The notes beneath the pieces were generated by a model. The model was not told the origin of the DNA. It saw only the letters and a list, made by a program, of their open reading frames with translations, and did no database searches. Source: Candidatus Aerophobota bacterium (GTDB taxonomy: Bacteria; Chlamydiota; Chlamydiia; Chlamydiales; Simkaniaceae). Taken from it: DNA of 49,859 nucleotides. The stretch is taken from contig NVUK01000001.1 of the NCBI GenBank assembly GCA_002401865.1, forward strand, positions 1-49,859, written 5' to 3'. Position 1 is the stretch's first letter. Each line of letters begins with the position of its first letter. Below, in pieces: positions 7,988 through 17,764 of this stretch. A program made the position numbers and the translations under genes.

Positions 7988-8533
7988 TTAAAGCATTTTA
8001 TTAACTACAAAAGCTACCCCTTTTGGAGCTCTTTTTTTAATAATTTTTCTCAATACTGCTAGTGCAAAAGCTGTAACAACCATTTTTTGGATACGTTTAT
8101 TTTTTGCAGCGAACTTTACTAGAGTAAATAGTTTTTCCCTGGGTGTAACTACTTTGATTTGCTCGTGTTCGGAGCTATTGTCATCGTCGCTAGCTTCAGG
8201 GGATGTTTGTGGACTCCACATTGCTTTAGCGAGGTCGTAGTAATTTTTAACAGTTTCAGAGACCGTTTTAATCCCTAGAACCGTTTTAAGCGTTAGAGCT
8301 CCAGTAGTGCCTACTAATAAACATTTTTTAATTGTAGAAAAATCTAGGCTTTTTGAGCTTGAGCGCAATGCTATTGCAGCAATCAAAATGCTCGATGCAG
8401 AACACTCTAGGCGTAGAACATGGTGGGTAAAAAGTGCTGCCACTACTGTGGTTAACCCTATAGACTCGATATGGGGCGCTGCTTTTACAGTAGCTTGCCA
8501 ATGCTGTTGAACAATTAATGGTAATGTAGACAT
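7988..8533 (-). CDS. Hypothetical protein with several hydrophobic segments (181 aa)
   Basis: Unrecognised. Hydrophobic stretches lie at about residues 22-38, 47-57, 70-88 and 149-165. Between the third and fourth is a polar acidic linker (SDDDNSSEHE, ~115-124), and the C-terminus is basic. No signal peptide is obvious. The multiple short hydrophobic helices suit a membrane-associated or Inc-like protein, but this is inference. The gene follows uvrA on the same strand after 103 AT-rich bases that contain a TATAAT on the minus strand, so it may have its own promoter. No good Shine-Dalgarno sequence precedes the ATG. Confidence 0.6.
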   Translation of the reverse strand: MSTLPLIVQQHWQATVKAAPHIESIGLTTVVAALFTHHVLRLECSASSILIAAIALRSSSKSLDFSTIKKCLLVGTTGALTLKTVLGIKTVSETVKNYYDLAKAMWSPQTSPEASDDDNSSEHEQIKVVTPREKLFTLVKFAAKNKRIQKMVVTAFALAVLRKIIKKRAPKGVAFVVNKML

Positions 8534-8636
8534 AGTTTTTTATGTTTAATGATAATTAATAATATTATTATACATAAAAAATGCATTTTTTTATATAAAA
8601 ACAGTTTTTTAATAAGTAATTAAAATAATGTTTATA

Positions 8637-11600
8637 TTAAAGATAGCGTCCAGTGAGGGATTTTGGAGTAGAGGCAATCGTTTCTGGGGGGCCGTGAGCA
8701 ACAATTTTACCCCCTTTTGGTCCAGCGCCAGGGCCCATATCTATAAGGTAGTCCATATAAGAGAGAAGGTCTGGGTGGTGATCGATGATAATGACGGAGT
8801 GGTTTTTATCTGTGAGAGTTTTCAGAGCGGGTAAAAGCTGTTTTAAGTCGCTGATATGTAGTCCTGCAGAGGGCTCATCTATGAGGAAGAGGGTATTAGA
8901 GCGTCTTTTTTTAACCATCTCTTTGGCAAGTCTTAGTCTAGATACTTCGCCGAGAGAGAGAGTAGAGAGGTCTTGGTTGAGGCGTAAGTAGTCAAGTTTT
9001 AAGGTTTTTAAAATTTCGGCTGTGTGAATAATTTTAGGCATAGGAGGTAGAAAGTTAGCTGTTTCAGCTAAAGTCATTTCTACAAGTTTACCCAAATGTT
9101 TACCTTTATAATCCACTTTTAAAGCCAAAGGTTTTAGCCCGTAGCCATCGCAATTCTCGCAAGGAACTTTTTGCTCGGCCATAAACTGAAAATGTGTTTT
9201 TTTATACCCCATACCAAAGCAGCTTTTACACATACCAGCGCGCGTATTTTTACTAAAATGGCCCGGTAACAGTCCTCTGATTTTAGACTCTTTTAAACTC
9301 GAATAAAATTGTCTAAACGTTGTTTTTATATCTAAAAAAGAGCTCACATCGCCGCGCGTGCTTGTAGTAAGCGGCGTTTGGTCTATGCTGACAACTTGTC
9401 TAAAATCATTCAGACCTTTAAAGCTACCACCCAAATGTTCTATAATAGCTTTTTGGCCCCGCTGTCGAATACTTTTTTCCGCAGCTTTAAAAACGCCCTC
9501 ACGGATCAGCGTGGATTTACCCGCACCAGAAACGCCGGAAATAGCACATAAAACACCTTTAGGAAGGTTTATGGAAAGATTGTTGAGATTGTGAATAGAT
9601 ATGTTTTTTATCTCTATAAAATCTGTGGCTTCTTTTCTACCTGGAGCTTTTTCAATTGCTTTACTTTTCTTCGATAAAAACTGCGCTGTTAGAGAAGACG
9701 ATTTTTTCATTAACTCTTTAACTGTTCCATCAAAAAGGATTTGCCCACCAGCAGGCCCGCCAGAGGGTCCAAATTCTAAAACTTTATCTGCTGCCCTGAT
9801 AAAAGCGCGGCTTTGATCAATTACAATAAGTGTGTTACCAATTTTAACAAGGCTTTTTAAAATAGAGATTAGATTTTCATGGTTATGGGGGTGCAAGCCT
9901 CGAGAGGGCTCTTCTAAAACATATAAAACACCGGTAAGTAAACTACCCATTTGACGCGTAATATAAATTCTTTGCGCCTCTCCAGAACTTAATGTATCTG
10001 CGCCGCGGTTGAGGCTTAAATATTCTAGCCCCATCGTTTGCATAAGCTTTAGTTTTTCTTTAACCAAATTAAGCGGTTTTTCAAGTAGAGGTTTTATCTC
10101 TTTTTTTAAGGTGAGACTGTTGATCCAAGAGGAGAGTTCTATAAGATTCATTTTTGAAACTTGATCAATAGAAATTCCGTTTAAAAAGACGCTGCGTGCA
10201 TAAGCTGAGAGTCTTCCTCCTTTGCATAAAGTACACTCTCTTTTATCGGTAAAAGGTTCAAAAAAGGCTTTGAGCGCGACGTTGTTACTTTGTAGCGATT
10301 TTTCTACCGCCCTGTTAAGACCAATCCACTGAAGTGGTAATTTTCCACTTTCTATGGTGAGGTTAGTATTTCCTGAAAAGAGCCATAGAAGTTGCTTTTT
10401 GGTTAAATCAGAAACAAGGTCATCTGGATCAATATCCAAACGGTCTAAAAAAGGGAGCAAAACTTTTTCTACACTTTTAGAAAAATGGTCTTGCCAGAGG
10501 AAATCTAAAAGATCATATACGCTCATCGCTTGAATTTTTAGATCTTCTTGTAAAAGTGCGCCCATTTGAAAGCCCAGACCCAAACATTCAGGGCATCTGC
10601 CCTCATCGCGGTTAAAAGAGAAAAGTTTGGGATGAGGTTTGGGATACGATTTGCCTGTTTTTAACGAGGCAAAATCTAAATTGATTGTATGGTCTGTTTC
10701 ACCAATTTGGATAACAAAAGCAGATCTTTCCAGTGTTTGCGTTGTTTCTACCGCTTCAGCAAGCCGTTTTTTCATCGAATCTTTAGCAAACAGACGGTCG
10801 ACAACTAAAAACAAAGCATTTAGATCATATTCTTGTTCAGGGATGCTGTCATCAATATGGTAGTACTGTTTATTTAGGCGCAGACGTGTAAAGCCAAGGC
10901 TTGCAATGCGCTCTTTACACGCCTCAAAAGATTCCCCTTTAATTTTTCTAAAAGGAGCAAGCACATATAAAGGTTGGTCTGGATAATCATTTACCAGTTT
11001 TTCTGTAAGAAAATCGACCGTGATTTGTCCCAGCTCTTCGCCTGTATCAGGGCAGGTGGCTGTGCCAAGGTAGGCAAAAATTTCTCTTATATGGTCATAC
11101 ACTTCGGTCAAAGTGCCTACAGTAGAGCGGGGACTACCGGCATGCTTTTTTTGCTCAATACTAATGGCAGGGCATAGTCCTGTCACTGATTCCACTCTAG
11201 CGGGCTCTGGCAGTTTTACAAATTGCCTTTGATAAGGAGAGAGCGAATCGGTAAAACGTCTAAGCCCTTCGCTATATAAAGTGTCGATAGCAAAAGAGCT
11301 TTTTCCACTGCCAGAGGGGCCTGTACAAACAGTAATTTTATTGTGATCGATAGCAACATTAATATCTTTAAGCGTGTTTTGACAAGCTCCGCGGGTTACA
11401 ATTTGGCTATTTTTACCCGTTTTAAACAGTTTACTAGCAGGTAAAATGGGCTTTTTTTCACTCAAAGCAGTTTTAATATAGGGCGCTGTTTCGGTTTTTT
11501 GTTTAGCAATAAATTCAGGGCTGCCTTGAGCGACAATAAACCCTCCCTTTTCCCCGCCATCAGGGCCAAGTTCTATCACATGGTCAGCAACTTTTAAAAG

Positions 11601-14285
11601 GTCCGTGTGATGCTCAATAATAATTACGCTATGGCCTAAATCCACCATGTTTTGCAAAATGGTGACAAGCTTTGCTATGTCGTGAAAATGCAAACCTGTA
11701 GTGGGCTCATCTAAAATGTATAGGGTATGTTTTTTAGGGGGTCTGAGTAATTCTTTTGTTAGCTTAATACGCTGAGCTTCTCCTCCAGAAAGTGTAGTGG
11801 AGGGCTGGCCTACTTGTAAATAGCCAAGGCCCATCGCATTGAGTAGATCTAATTTTCTTGAAATAGGAGGGATTTCTTGGAAAAAAGCAAGCGCCTCACG
11901 GATTGTCATAGCCAAGATATCTGCAATGTTTTTCCCCTTATATTCAATACCTAGCGTGGCGCTATCAAAGCGTTTACCTCGGCACTGCGCGCACTCTATC
12001 CACGCTCCTGATTGAGAACTTTCACTCTCAATTTTTATGCTGCCCATCCCTGAACAAACAGGGCAATTTCCCTCTGAAACGTTAAAACTAAAACGTCCTT
12101 TATCAAATCCCTTTACTTTAGCTTGAGGCAAACGGGCAAATAGATCACGGATGTCGTCGAAGAGTTTTATATAGGTACTAGGATTAGAGCGCGGCGTTCT
12201 ACCAATAGGGTTTTGGTCAATTAAAAGTATTTTTTCTAAAGAGGGATCAAAAGAGAGGTGTTTGTAAAAAGGGGAAGAGTAGGTAACTTCTCTCCTGTCT
12301 AAAGATTGCATGAGCGCAGGATAAAGTGTGCTGGTAATAAGCGAGGATTTACCCGAGCCAGAAACCCCAGCAATAGCAACAAAACATTGAAGAGGTATTT
12401 CTAGAGTGATATTTTTTAAATTATTTAAACAAGCACCTTTTAAAACAATAGGCTTGAGAGGAGATTTTTTTCTCCTTTTAGGAATGGGTATGCGCTTTTT
12501 GCGTGTGATATAGTCTGCAGTAAGAGAGTTTTTACAGCTGGAGAGTTTGGATAACGGGCCATTAAAAATAACTTGCCCCCCTTCACTACCTGCGCCAGGA
12601 CCCATATCCACCAGCCAATCAGAGGCGAGCATCGTAGCCTCATCATGCTCAACACAAATCACCGTGTTACCCCGGTCTCTTAACATTTGTAAACTCGTCA
12701 GTAGTTTTACCTGGTCTCTTGGATGCAAGCCAATAGAGGGTTCATCTAAAATATAGGTGGATTGCGTCAAGCCGCTACCCACTTGAAAAGCTAGCCTTAC
12801 CCTTTGTGATTCTCCTCCAGAGAGAGAGGGTGCTACGCGGTCGAGCGTTAAATAATTAAGACCTAAAGAAGAGAGGAATTTTAATCTTTTGATAATTTCT
12901 ACAATAGGGGGCCCTGCTAAAATTTTTTCATTTCCTGTAAGCGTCACATTTTCAAAAAATGTTAAACATTGCCCAATGTTCATTGCGGTAACTTCCGCTA
13001 TAGTTTTTCCAAAAAGTTGTGCGTGAGAAGGGTAGGATTTTAGCCTGGATCCCTTACAACTAGAACAGACTTGGCGCGTCATGTATTTATGCATATTGTT
13101 TTTATACACATCACTTTTTGCTAAGCTGTACCTCTTTTTAGCTTCAAAAAGAATCCCTTTCCACTCTACATATTCTGTCCAAGAGATGCCGCGCTCATGG
13201 TTGTGAAAGCGCATTTTAGTCCACTGATTTGTCGTGCCATATAAAAACACTTGTTTTGCCTCGTTAGACAAATCTTGCCAGGGATCATCAAGAGAAAAAT
13301 TATAAAGTTCTGCTAAATTATCGTAAATATTGCACCATTTAATAGAGCTATATTTAGGGGCTAAAGCGCAGCACTCGTTTTTAATGCTCAGTTTAGAATC
13401 AATGAGCCCATCCATATCAAAGTCATGGATCCATCCCATCCCTTCACACGTTTTACACATTCCTCCCGTCGGTTGGTTAAAGGAAAAATCGACCGGTTTT
13501 AAAGGGGGGTACGAGGTGCCAGACTCTTTGCAAAAGGCTGTTTCTGAAAAAAATAAAACTTTGGAGGTTTTTTCATGCACCAGTTTAGCAACGCCGTGGC
13601 CCATGGATAATGTTTGCACCAGTGATTCTAAGATGCGATGTTTATTGCGGGTAGATAACTCTGTTTTGTCGCAAACAAGATCTACAGTAGTGTTTGGATC
13701 TTTTGGCAAAAGAAAAGGTTCATCTAGGCGTACAATTTTGTAATTTATTGCAATTCTAATAAACCCCATCTTGATAAGATTAGCAGCAAAATCTTTTTTC
13801 TCTGCTTCACTAAGTGTTAGAGGCGCGAGAAAAATTAGAGAAGAGGGTTCATCCAAAGCAAAAATCTGTCTCAGCATGGAACTGTGTGATTGCGGGGCAA
13901 CAGGGGCATGGCTAATAGGGCAGTAAGCCGTAGCAACGCTAGAGAAAAGAATTCTTAAAAAGTCATACACATGGGTCAGGGTGGCAACAGTTGATCTTGC
14001 TGAAAGCGTTCTTGTTTTTTGATCGAGTGCAATTGTAGGAGTGATCCCTTCAACACCTGCGAGGCTAGATTCATTAAGCCCAGGGAAAAACCGTTTGGCA
14101 GAAGGGGAGAGAGATTGAACAAAGCGGCGCTGCCCTTCGACAAATAAGGTGTCAAAAGCAAGAGAAGATTTTCCCGATCCTGATACGCCTGTAATCGTGA
14201 TAAGGTGGTTCTTTTTAAGCTTGAGATTCACACCTTTTAGGTTGTGAATACAAACGTTTTTTAAAACTATTTCATCGTTTTCCAT
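8637..14285 (-). CDS. uvrA: UvrA excinuclease ABC subunit A, double-length chlamydial form
   Basis: The 1882-residue protein is two UvrA units in tandem, as in other Chlamydiota; normal UvrA is ~940 residues. Four Walker A motifs occur near residues 33-41 (GVSGSGKSS), ~641 (GVSGSGKSS), ~991 (GPSGSGKSS) and ~1588 (GVSGAGKST). Four pairs of C-x2-C zinc modules are present. In the first unit the ABC signatures are canonical (LSGGESQR, LSGGEAQR). In the second they are altered (LSSGEAQR, LSLGEVSR), one Walker B reads VLEEP instead of VLDEP, and the matching H-loop His is replaced (VIDQS). UvrA recognises bulky DNA damage for nucleotide excision repair with UvrB. The gene is divergent from pyk. 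Confidence 0.97.
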   Translation of the reverse strand: MENDEIVLKNVCIHNLKGVNLKLKKNHLITITGVSGSGKSSLAFDTLFVEGQRRFVQSLSPSAKRFFPGLNESSLAGVEGITPTIALDQKTRTLSARSTVATLTHVYDFLRILFSSVATAYCPISHAPVAPQSHSSMLRQIFALDEPSSLIFLAPLTLSEAEKKDFAANLIKMGFIRIAINYKIVRLDEPFLLPKDPNTTVDLVCDKTELSTRNKHRILESLVQTLSMGHGVAKLVHEKTSKVLFFSETAFCKESGTSYPPLKPVDFSFNQPTGGMCKTCEGMGWIHDFDMDGLIDSKLSIKNECCALAPKYSSIKWCNIYDNLAELYNFSLDDPWQDLSNEAKQVFLYGTTNQWTKMRFHNHERGISWTEYVEWKGILFEAKKRYSLAKSDVYKNNMHKYMTRQVCSSCKGSRLKSYPSHAQLFGKTIAEVTAMNIGQCLTFFENVTLTGNEKILAGPPIVEIIKRLKFLSSLGLNYLTLDRVAPSLSGGESQRVRLAFQVGSGLTQSTYILDEPSIGLHPRDQVKLLTSLQMLRDRGNTVICVEHDEATMLASDWLVDMGPGAGSEGGQVIFNGPLSKLSSCKNSLTADYITRKKRIPIPKRRKKSPLKPIVLKGACLNNLKNITLEIPLQCFVAIAGVSGSGKSSLITSTLYPALMQSLDRREVTYSSPFYKHLSFDPSLEKILLIDQNPIGRTPRSNPSTYIKLFDDIRDLFARLPQAKVKGFDKGRFSFNVSEGNCPVCSGMGSIKIESESSQSGAWIECAQCRGKRFDSATLGIEYKGKNIADILAMTIREALAFFQEIPPISRKLDLLNAMGLGYLQVGQPSTTLSGGEAQRIKLTKELLRPPKKHTLYILDEPTTGLHFHDIAKLVTILQNMVDLGHSVIIIEHHTDLLKVADHVIELGPDGGEKGGFIVAQGSPEFIAKQKTETAPYIKTALSEKKPILPASKLFKTGKNSQIVTRGACQNTLKDINVAIDHNKITVCTGPSGSGKSSFAIDTLYSEGLRRFTDSLSPYQRQFVKLPEPARVESVTGLCPAISIEQKKHAGSPRSTVGTLTEVYDHIREIFAYLGTATCPDTGEELGQITVDFLTEKLVNDYPDQPLYVLAPFRKIKGESFEACKERIASLGFTRLRLNKQYYHIDDSIPEQEYDLNALFLVVDRLFAKDSMKKRLAEAVETTQTLERSAFVIQIGETDHTINLDFASLKTGKSYPKPHPKLFSFNRDEGRCPECLGLGFQMGALLQEDLKIQAMSVYDLLDFLWQDHFSKSVEKVLLPFLDRLDIDPDDLVSDLTKKQLLWLFSGNTNLTIESGKLPLQWIGLNRAVEKSLQSNNVALKAFFEPFTDKRECTLCKGGRLSAYARSVFLNGISIDQVSKMNLIELSSWINSLTLKKEIKPLLEKPLNLVKEKLKLMQTMGLEYLSLNRGADTLSSGEAQRIYITRQMGSLLTGVLYVLEEPSRGLHPHNHENLISILKSLVKIGNTLIVIDQSRAFIRAADKVLEFGPSGGPAGGQILFDGTVKELMKKSSSLTAQFLSKKSKAIEKAPGRKEATDFIEIKNISIHNLNNLSINLPKGVLCAISGVSGAGKSTLIREGVFKAAEKSIRQRGQKAIIEHLGGSFKGLNDFRQVVSIDQTPLTTSTRGDVSSFLDIKTTFRQFYSSLKESKIRGLLPGHFSKNTRAGMCKSCFGMGYKKTHFQFMAEQKVPCENCDGYGLKPLALKVDYKGKHLGKLVEMTLAETANFLPPMPKIIHTAEILKTLKLDYLRLNQDLSTLSLGEVSRLRLAKEMVKKRRSNTLFLIDEPSAGLHISDLKQLLPALKTLTDKNHSVIIIDHHPDLLSYMDYLIDMGPGAGPKGGKIVAHGPPETIASTPKSLTGRYL

Positions 14286-14363
14286 AGAGAATAGTATAGC
14301 TTATAATCTCTTTTTTTATGTATAAAAACAAATAAAGAGCAATAGAGCGATAAACCTTTCCCC

Positions 14364-15785
14364 ATGAAGATAAAGACAAAAGTTGTAGTTACACTAGGTC
14401 CAGCGACTAATTCCTATGAAATGGTAGAGCAATTGGTCTGTTTGGGTATGGATGTTGCGCGTATTAATATGAGTCACGGCGAGTATGAAGAGCACCGCCA
14501 AACCATTGCGTGGTTAAAAAAAGCACGTAAAAAATTGGGCAAGCCTTTAGCTATTATGCTCGACACTAAAGGTCCAGAGCTTAGAGTAGGCAAAATCTCT
14601 GGCGGCTCTATAGAGCTTAAAGAAGGAGACGAGGTAGAGCTTGGAGAAAAAAGCTCAAGCTCCAAGTCTGTGTTTATTCCTTTAGATCCTGCGCATATTA
14701 TAAAAGAAATTCCTGTAAAAGCGACTGTTCTTTTCGACGATGGCTACATAGAGACATGTGTGGTTGAAACGCTTGAAAAAAGTGTAAAATTAAAAGTCTT
14801 AAAGGGTGGATCTTTAAAATCGCAAAAAGGGATTAATATACCAGGGGTGTCTTTATCTCTTCCAGCTTTGACTGAGAGGGATAAAGAAGATATCGCTTCT
14901 GGTATTAGTGAAGATATTGATATCGTTGCCGCTTCATTTATTCGTTCAGCTAAACATGTGGAATCGATTTTAGATTGGATGAGACAGAAAGGTGGCAGTG
15001 ATACATTGCTGCTGGCTAAAATTGAAAGTGCTGAAGGTGTAGCCAATTTTGATGCTATTTTAGAAAAAGTAGATGGTATCATGGTTGCGCGTGGAGATCT
15101 AGGTGTAGAATTGCCTTTAACGCAGGTGCCTCAGCTGCAAAAAATGATGATTAGAAAATGTTATAAAGCGTTTAAACCGGTTATTACAGCCACACAAATG
15201 CTTGAGACAATGATAGACAATACGCGTCCTACAAGAGCAGAAGTATCCGATGTTGCCAACGCTATCTATGACCTTACTTCTGCTGTGATGTTGTCGGGAG
15301 AGACAGCTATTGGAAAGCACCCTTTACAAACGATTAAAATGATGCAAGAGATTATCTTTGAAGCAGAGCAAAATCTTAAGCTAGAAGAATTTTTTCAAAA
15401 AGAAGCAGAAAAATCTCCTTTTAGTGATTCATCTCATGCTATCGCCATTGCTGCAGTAAAAACTTCTTATATCTTAAAATCAAGTGTGATAGTAGCCGTT
15501 ACTAGTTCTGGCTATTGCCCTAATCTTATTGCGCGCTTTAGACCTGCAATGCCTATACTAGCGATTACTATGCGAGAAAAAGTTTTTAATCAGATGGCAT
15601 TTTTCTGGGGAGTTTTACCCCATTTGTGCAGCGTTAAAGATATTTGCTCAGCAACTACAGAAGCGAAGAAAATAATTAAAGAGGCAAAACTCGCACATTC
15701 TGGGTCTGTTTTTGTAATAACTACAGGAACACCTTTTGGTAAAAAAGGGTCCACTAATTCTATTATTTTAGAAAAAGCATTGTAG
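14364..15785 (+). CDS. pyk: Pyruvate kinase
   Basis: The protein catalyses the last step of glycolysis, phosphoenolpyruvate plus ADP to pyruvate plus ATP. It begins KTKVVVTLGPA and contains RINMSHG (substrate arginine region), MLDTKGPE, the LLAKIE/MVARGDLGVE active-site segment near residues 215-245, and the ITATQMLETM block. At 473 residues it is full length. Placement back to back with uvrA is a chlamydial arrangement. The 78-bp gap must hold both promoters. Its 3' end overlaps the convergent rsmE gene by 23 bases, which is unusual even in this compact region. Confidence 0.97.
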   Translation: MKIKTKVVVTLGPATNSYEMVEQLVCLGMDVARINMSHGEYEEHRQTIAWLKKARKKLGKPLAIMLDTKGPELRVGKISGGSIELKEGDEVELGEKSSSSKSVFIPLDPAHIIKEIPVKATVLFDDGYIETCVVETLEKSVKLKVLKGGSLKSQKGINIPGVSLSLPALTERDKEDIASGISEDIDIVAASFIRSAKHVESILDWMRQKGGSDTLLLAKIESAEGVANFDAILEKVDGIMVARGDLGVELPLTQVPQLQKMMIRKCYKAFKPVITATQMLETMIDNTRPTRAEVSDVANAIYDLTSAVMLSGETAIGKHPLQTIKMMQEIIFEAEQNLKLEEFFQKEAEKSPFSDSSHAIAIAAVKTSYILKSSVIVAVTSSGYCPNLIARFRPAMPILAITMREKVFNQMAFFWGVLPHLCSVKDICSATTEAKKIIKEAKLAHSGSVFVITTGTPFGKKGSTNSIILEKAL

Positions 15786-16464
15786 AGATAATAGCAGCTG
15801 TTTCAAAACGTAAAATATTCTGGTGGAGTTTGACACCTTTAGCGCTGTATTGCTTTTCTAATAAAGTATACTCCTCATCACTAAATCCACTATCAGGACC
15901 TATAAAAAAAAGTATGTTTTTCTCTTGAGCGCTAGGGAGTGTGTTTAGCGGTTTTCTTGGGTCTCCAAAAAAAACAGAGTCAATATGGGACGGAATTTTT
16001 AACGCATCCAGGTTGGGTAAAATTTCTAATGAGGGCAGATCTAAGCGTCCACACTGCTTTAATGCTCCAATAATAGTTTGGTGGCATCGCACTTGGTCTT
16101 TAGGGCCAATAAAGTTTTTTTTCGATAGATCCATGGGGACAAGTGTAAAATGTGAAACGCCCAGTTCTGTACATTTTTCTAGCGCTATATGTACTTTAGA
16201 TAAGTGGCTAAGGCCTAAAACAAGATGGAACGGAGGGTAGTGAGGTTTTTGCGTTTCTACTGATTGCACTGTTAAAAGTGTTTTGTTTCTTTCAATATGG
16301 CTAATGAGAGCGGTAGCTAACATGTTTTTTCCATTGATTAGCTCTACAGAGCTACCAACACTTTTGCGTATCACATTTTTTAAGTGGTGGTGTTCATGGC
16401 TTGTTAAGATAGCCTCATTACCTGTGATAAGAGGTCCGTTAAGATAGAATCGATTACTGGGCAT
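15763..16464 (-). CDS. rsmE: 16S rRNA (uracil-1498-N3)-methyltransferase
   Basis: RsmE is a SPOUT-class methyltransferase that modifies U1498 of 16S rRNA. Visible family features are the N-terminal RFYL segment, the EKCTELGV block near residue 110, the SAM-binding GPDSGFSDEE stretch (~195-204, usually GPEGGFS/T) and the C-terminal ILRFETAA knot motif. The length of 233 residues is normal. The start overlaps the end of the lpxL-like gene by 11 bases, placing rsmE last in the dacA envelope operon. Confidence 0.93.
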   Translation of the reverse strand: MPSNRFYLNGPLITGNEAILTSHEHHHLKNVIRKSVGSSVELINGKNMLATALISHIERNKTLLTVQSVETQKPHYPPFHLVLGLSHLSKVHIALEKCTELGVSHFTLVPMDLSKKNFIGPKDQVRCHQTIIGALKQCGRLDLPSLEILPNLDALKIPSHIDSVFFGDPRKPLNTLPSAQEKNILFFIGPDSGFSDEEYTLLEKQYSAKGVKLHQNILRFETAAIISTMLFLK

Positions 16465-17764
16465 AAAAAGAGTCCAAAGCTCCTGGTCTAGTCAAAAGCT
16501 TTTTTAAAACTTCTACCGTGTTATCGGGGTGAATGTTTTCTTTTTTTGCAAAATTAAAAAGGGTTTGGTGATCAATTACTTCAGAGGCGCTAAGGGATAA
16601 GAAGTGATTTTTAAGAGTTGTTTGGTTAGAAAAATTGAAGACAAGTTGGAATTTATAGTCTCGGATAAAAAGATCAGCTGGAGCTTTATATGTTTTATAA
16701 TTCCAACCTGATACAAGAGAAGAGTTTTCTAATGCATGTGGCGCCCATAGAGTTAAAAAGGCTTTGGGATAAATAGTTTTGAGTAAGTCGAGTATAGCGC
16801 GGCATTCAATAGCACGTTTTTCTGAGCGGGGTAAAATGATCAAAATAGGATTTTTTCGAAATTTGTAATAGGTAATACTTGCAGGTTCTTGTTTCCATCG
16901 GTTGTGTTGCCAAAGCCACTGTCCTGGATTTTTTCTAATACTTTTTTCAAGGTGAGCTAAACATACATGCATCATATGTTCCACTTCTTCGTTTATTGGC
17001 TTTTCTTTATTAGGAAAAAGAGCATTGGAGAAATGCATTTTATATTTGTTTTTTACCCGTACAATCGATGCTGTAATAATAGGGGAGCCTGTTTTGTATG
17101 CGAGCAGTGCTGGAGCGGTGGAAGTGTAGGCGTTAATGCCTAAAAAGGAAGAAGTAAAATTACCGCTAGGAAAAGCTTGATCGCCTACGATGCCTAAAAA
17201 TTTACCCGATTTTAAAGCACGAAGTCCTTCTTTAAGCCCTTGTTTAGGCTCGAAAATTTTACCGCCAAAACGCTCACGCATTCTTACCACATAACGGTAG
17301 AGAAAACTGTTGTTAATAGGCCTTCCAATCGCAACGCCTGGCATCCTATTTGTGCCTTCTAGAAAAAGCAATTCCCAGTTGGCTTGGTGGCCAACAAAAA
17401 AGATGAGTCCTGTTCCTTGGTTAATTAACTCTTGTGCCTCTTCAGGGTTTTCACACTCTACAACTTTATTAATATCGCGAACAAAAGGGAGTTTTCCATA
17501 TTCTAAAACAGTGATTGCCAAATTTTGAAAGCTCTCTTTTGCTAGCTTTAAAAGATGTTTTTCATCTTTTACTATGCCTTGGGCTAAAGAGAGATTGGAT
17601 AACGTTTTTTTTCGAAATCCTTTTAAAAGATAAAATAAAAGTAGTCCCAGTTTATTTCCTATAGCATGAATCCAAGAAATCGGCATGAGGGCTAAAGGAG
17701 AGAAAATAATACGGATTAAAATGTAGGCTATAAAATCACCGATTTGACGTATTAAGCGTGGCAT
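16454..17764 (-). CDS. Lipid A late acyltransferase, LpxL/HtrB family
   Basis: The enzyme transfers secondary acyl chains to a lipid A precursor at the inner membrane. The H-x4-E catalytic motif (HQANWE) is near residue 127, following an N-terminal membrane segment at about 10-30. I start at the ATG at 17764 (MPRLIRQ) because an ideal GGAGG lies six bases upstream; an open frame extends 26 codons further but lacks support. The start overlaps the glycosyltransferase gene by 13 bases. The ~436 residues exceed the usual ~310: an extra ~110-residue C-terminal domain is rich in hydrophobic and aromatic residues, and its role is unknown. Confidence 0.9.
   Translation of the reverse strand: MPRLIRQIGDFIAYILIRIIFSPLALMPISWIHAIGNKLGLLLFYLLKGFRKKTLSNLSLAQGIVKDEKHLLKLAKESFQNLAITVLEYGKLPFVRDINKVVECENPEEAQELINQGTGLIFFVGHQANWELLFLEGTNRMPGVAIGRPINNSFLYRYVVRMRERFGGKIFEPKQGLKEGLRALKSGKFLGIVGDQAFPSGNFTSSFLGINAYTSTAPALLAYKTGSPIITASIVRVKNKYKMHFSNALFPNKEKPINEEVEHMMHVCLAHLEKSIRKNPGQWLWQHNRWKQEPASITYYKFRKNPILIILPRSEKRAIECRAILDLLKTIYPKAFLTLWAPHALENSSLVSGWNYKTYKAPADLFIRDYKFQLVFNFSNQTTLKNHFLSLSASEVIDHQTLFNFAKKENIHPDNTVEVLKKLLTRPGALDSFYAQ

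Noticed and set aside
13330-13743. 137-residue plus-strand open frame inside uvrA
   Set aside because: Antisense to a strongly conserved region of UvrA; no start signal or domain.
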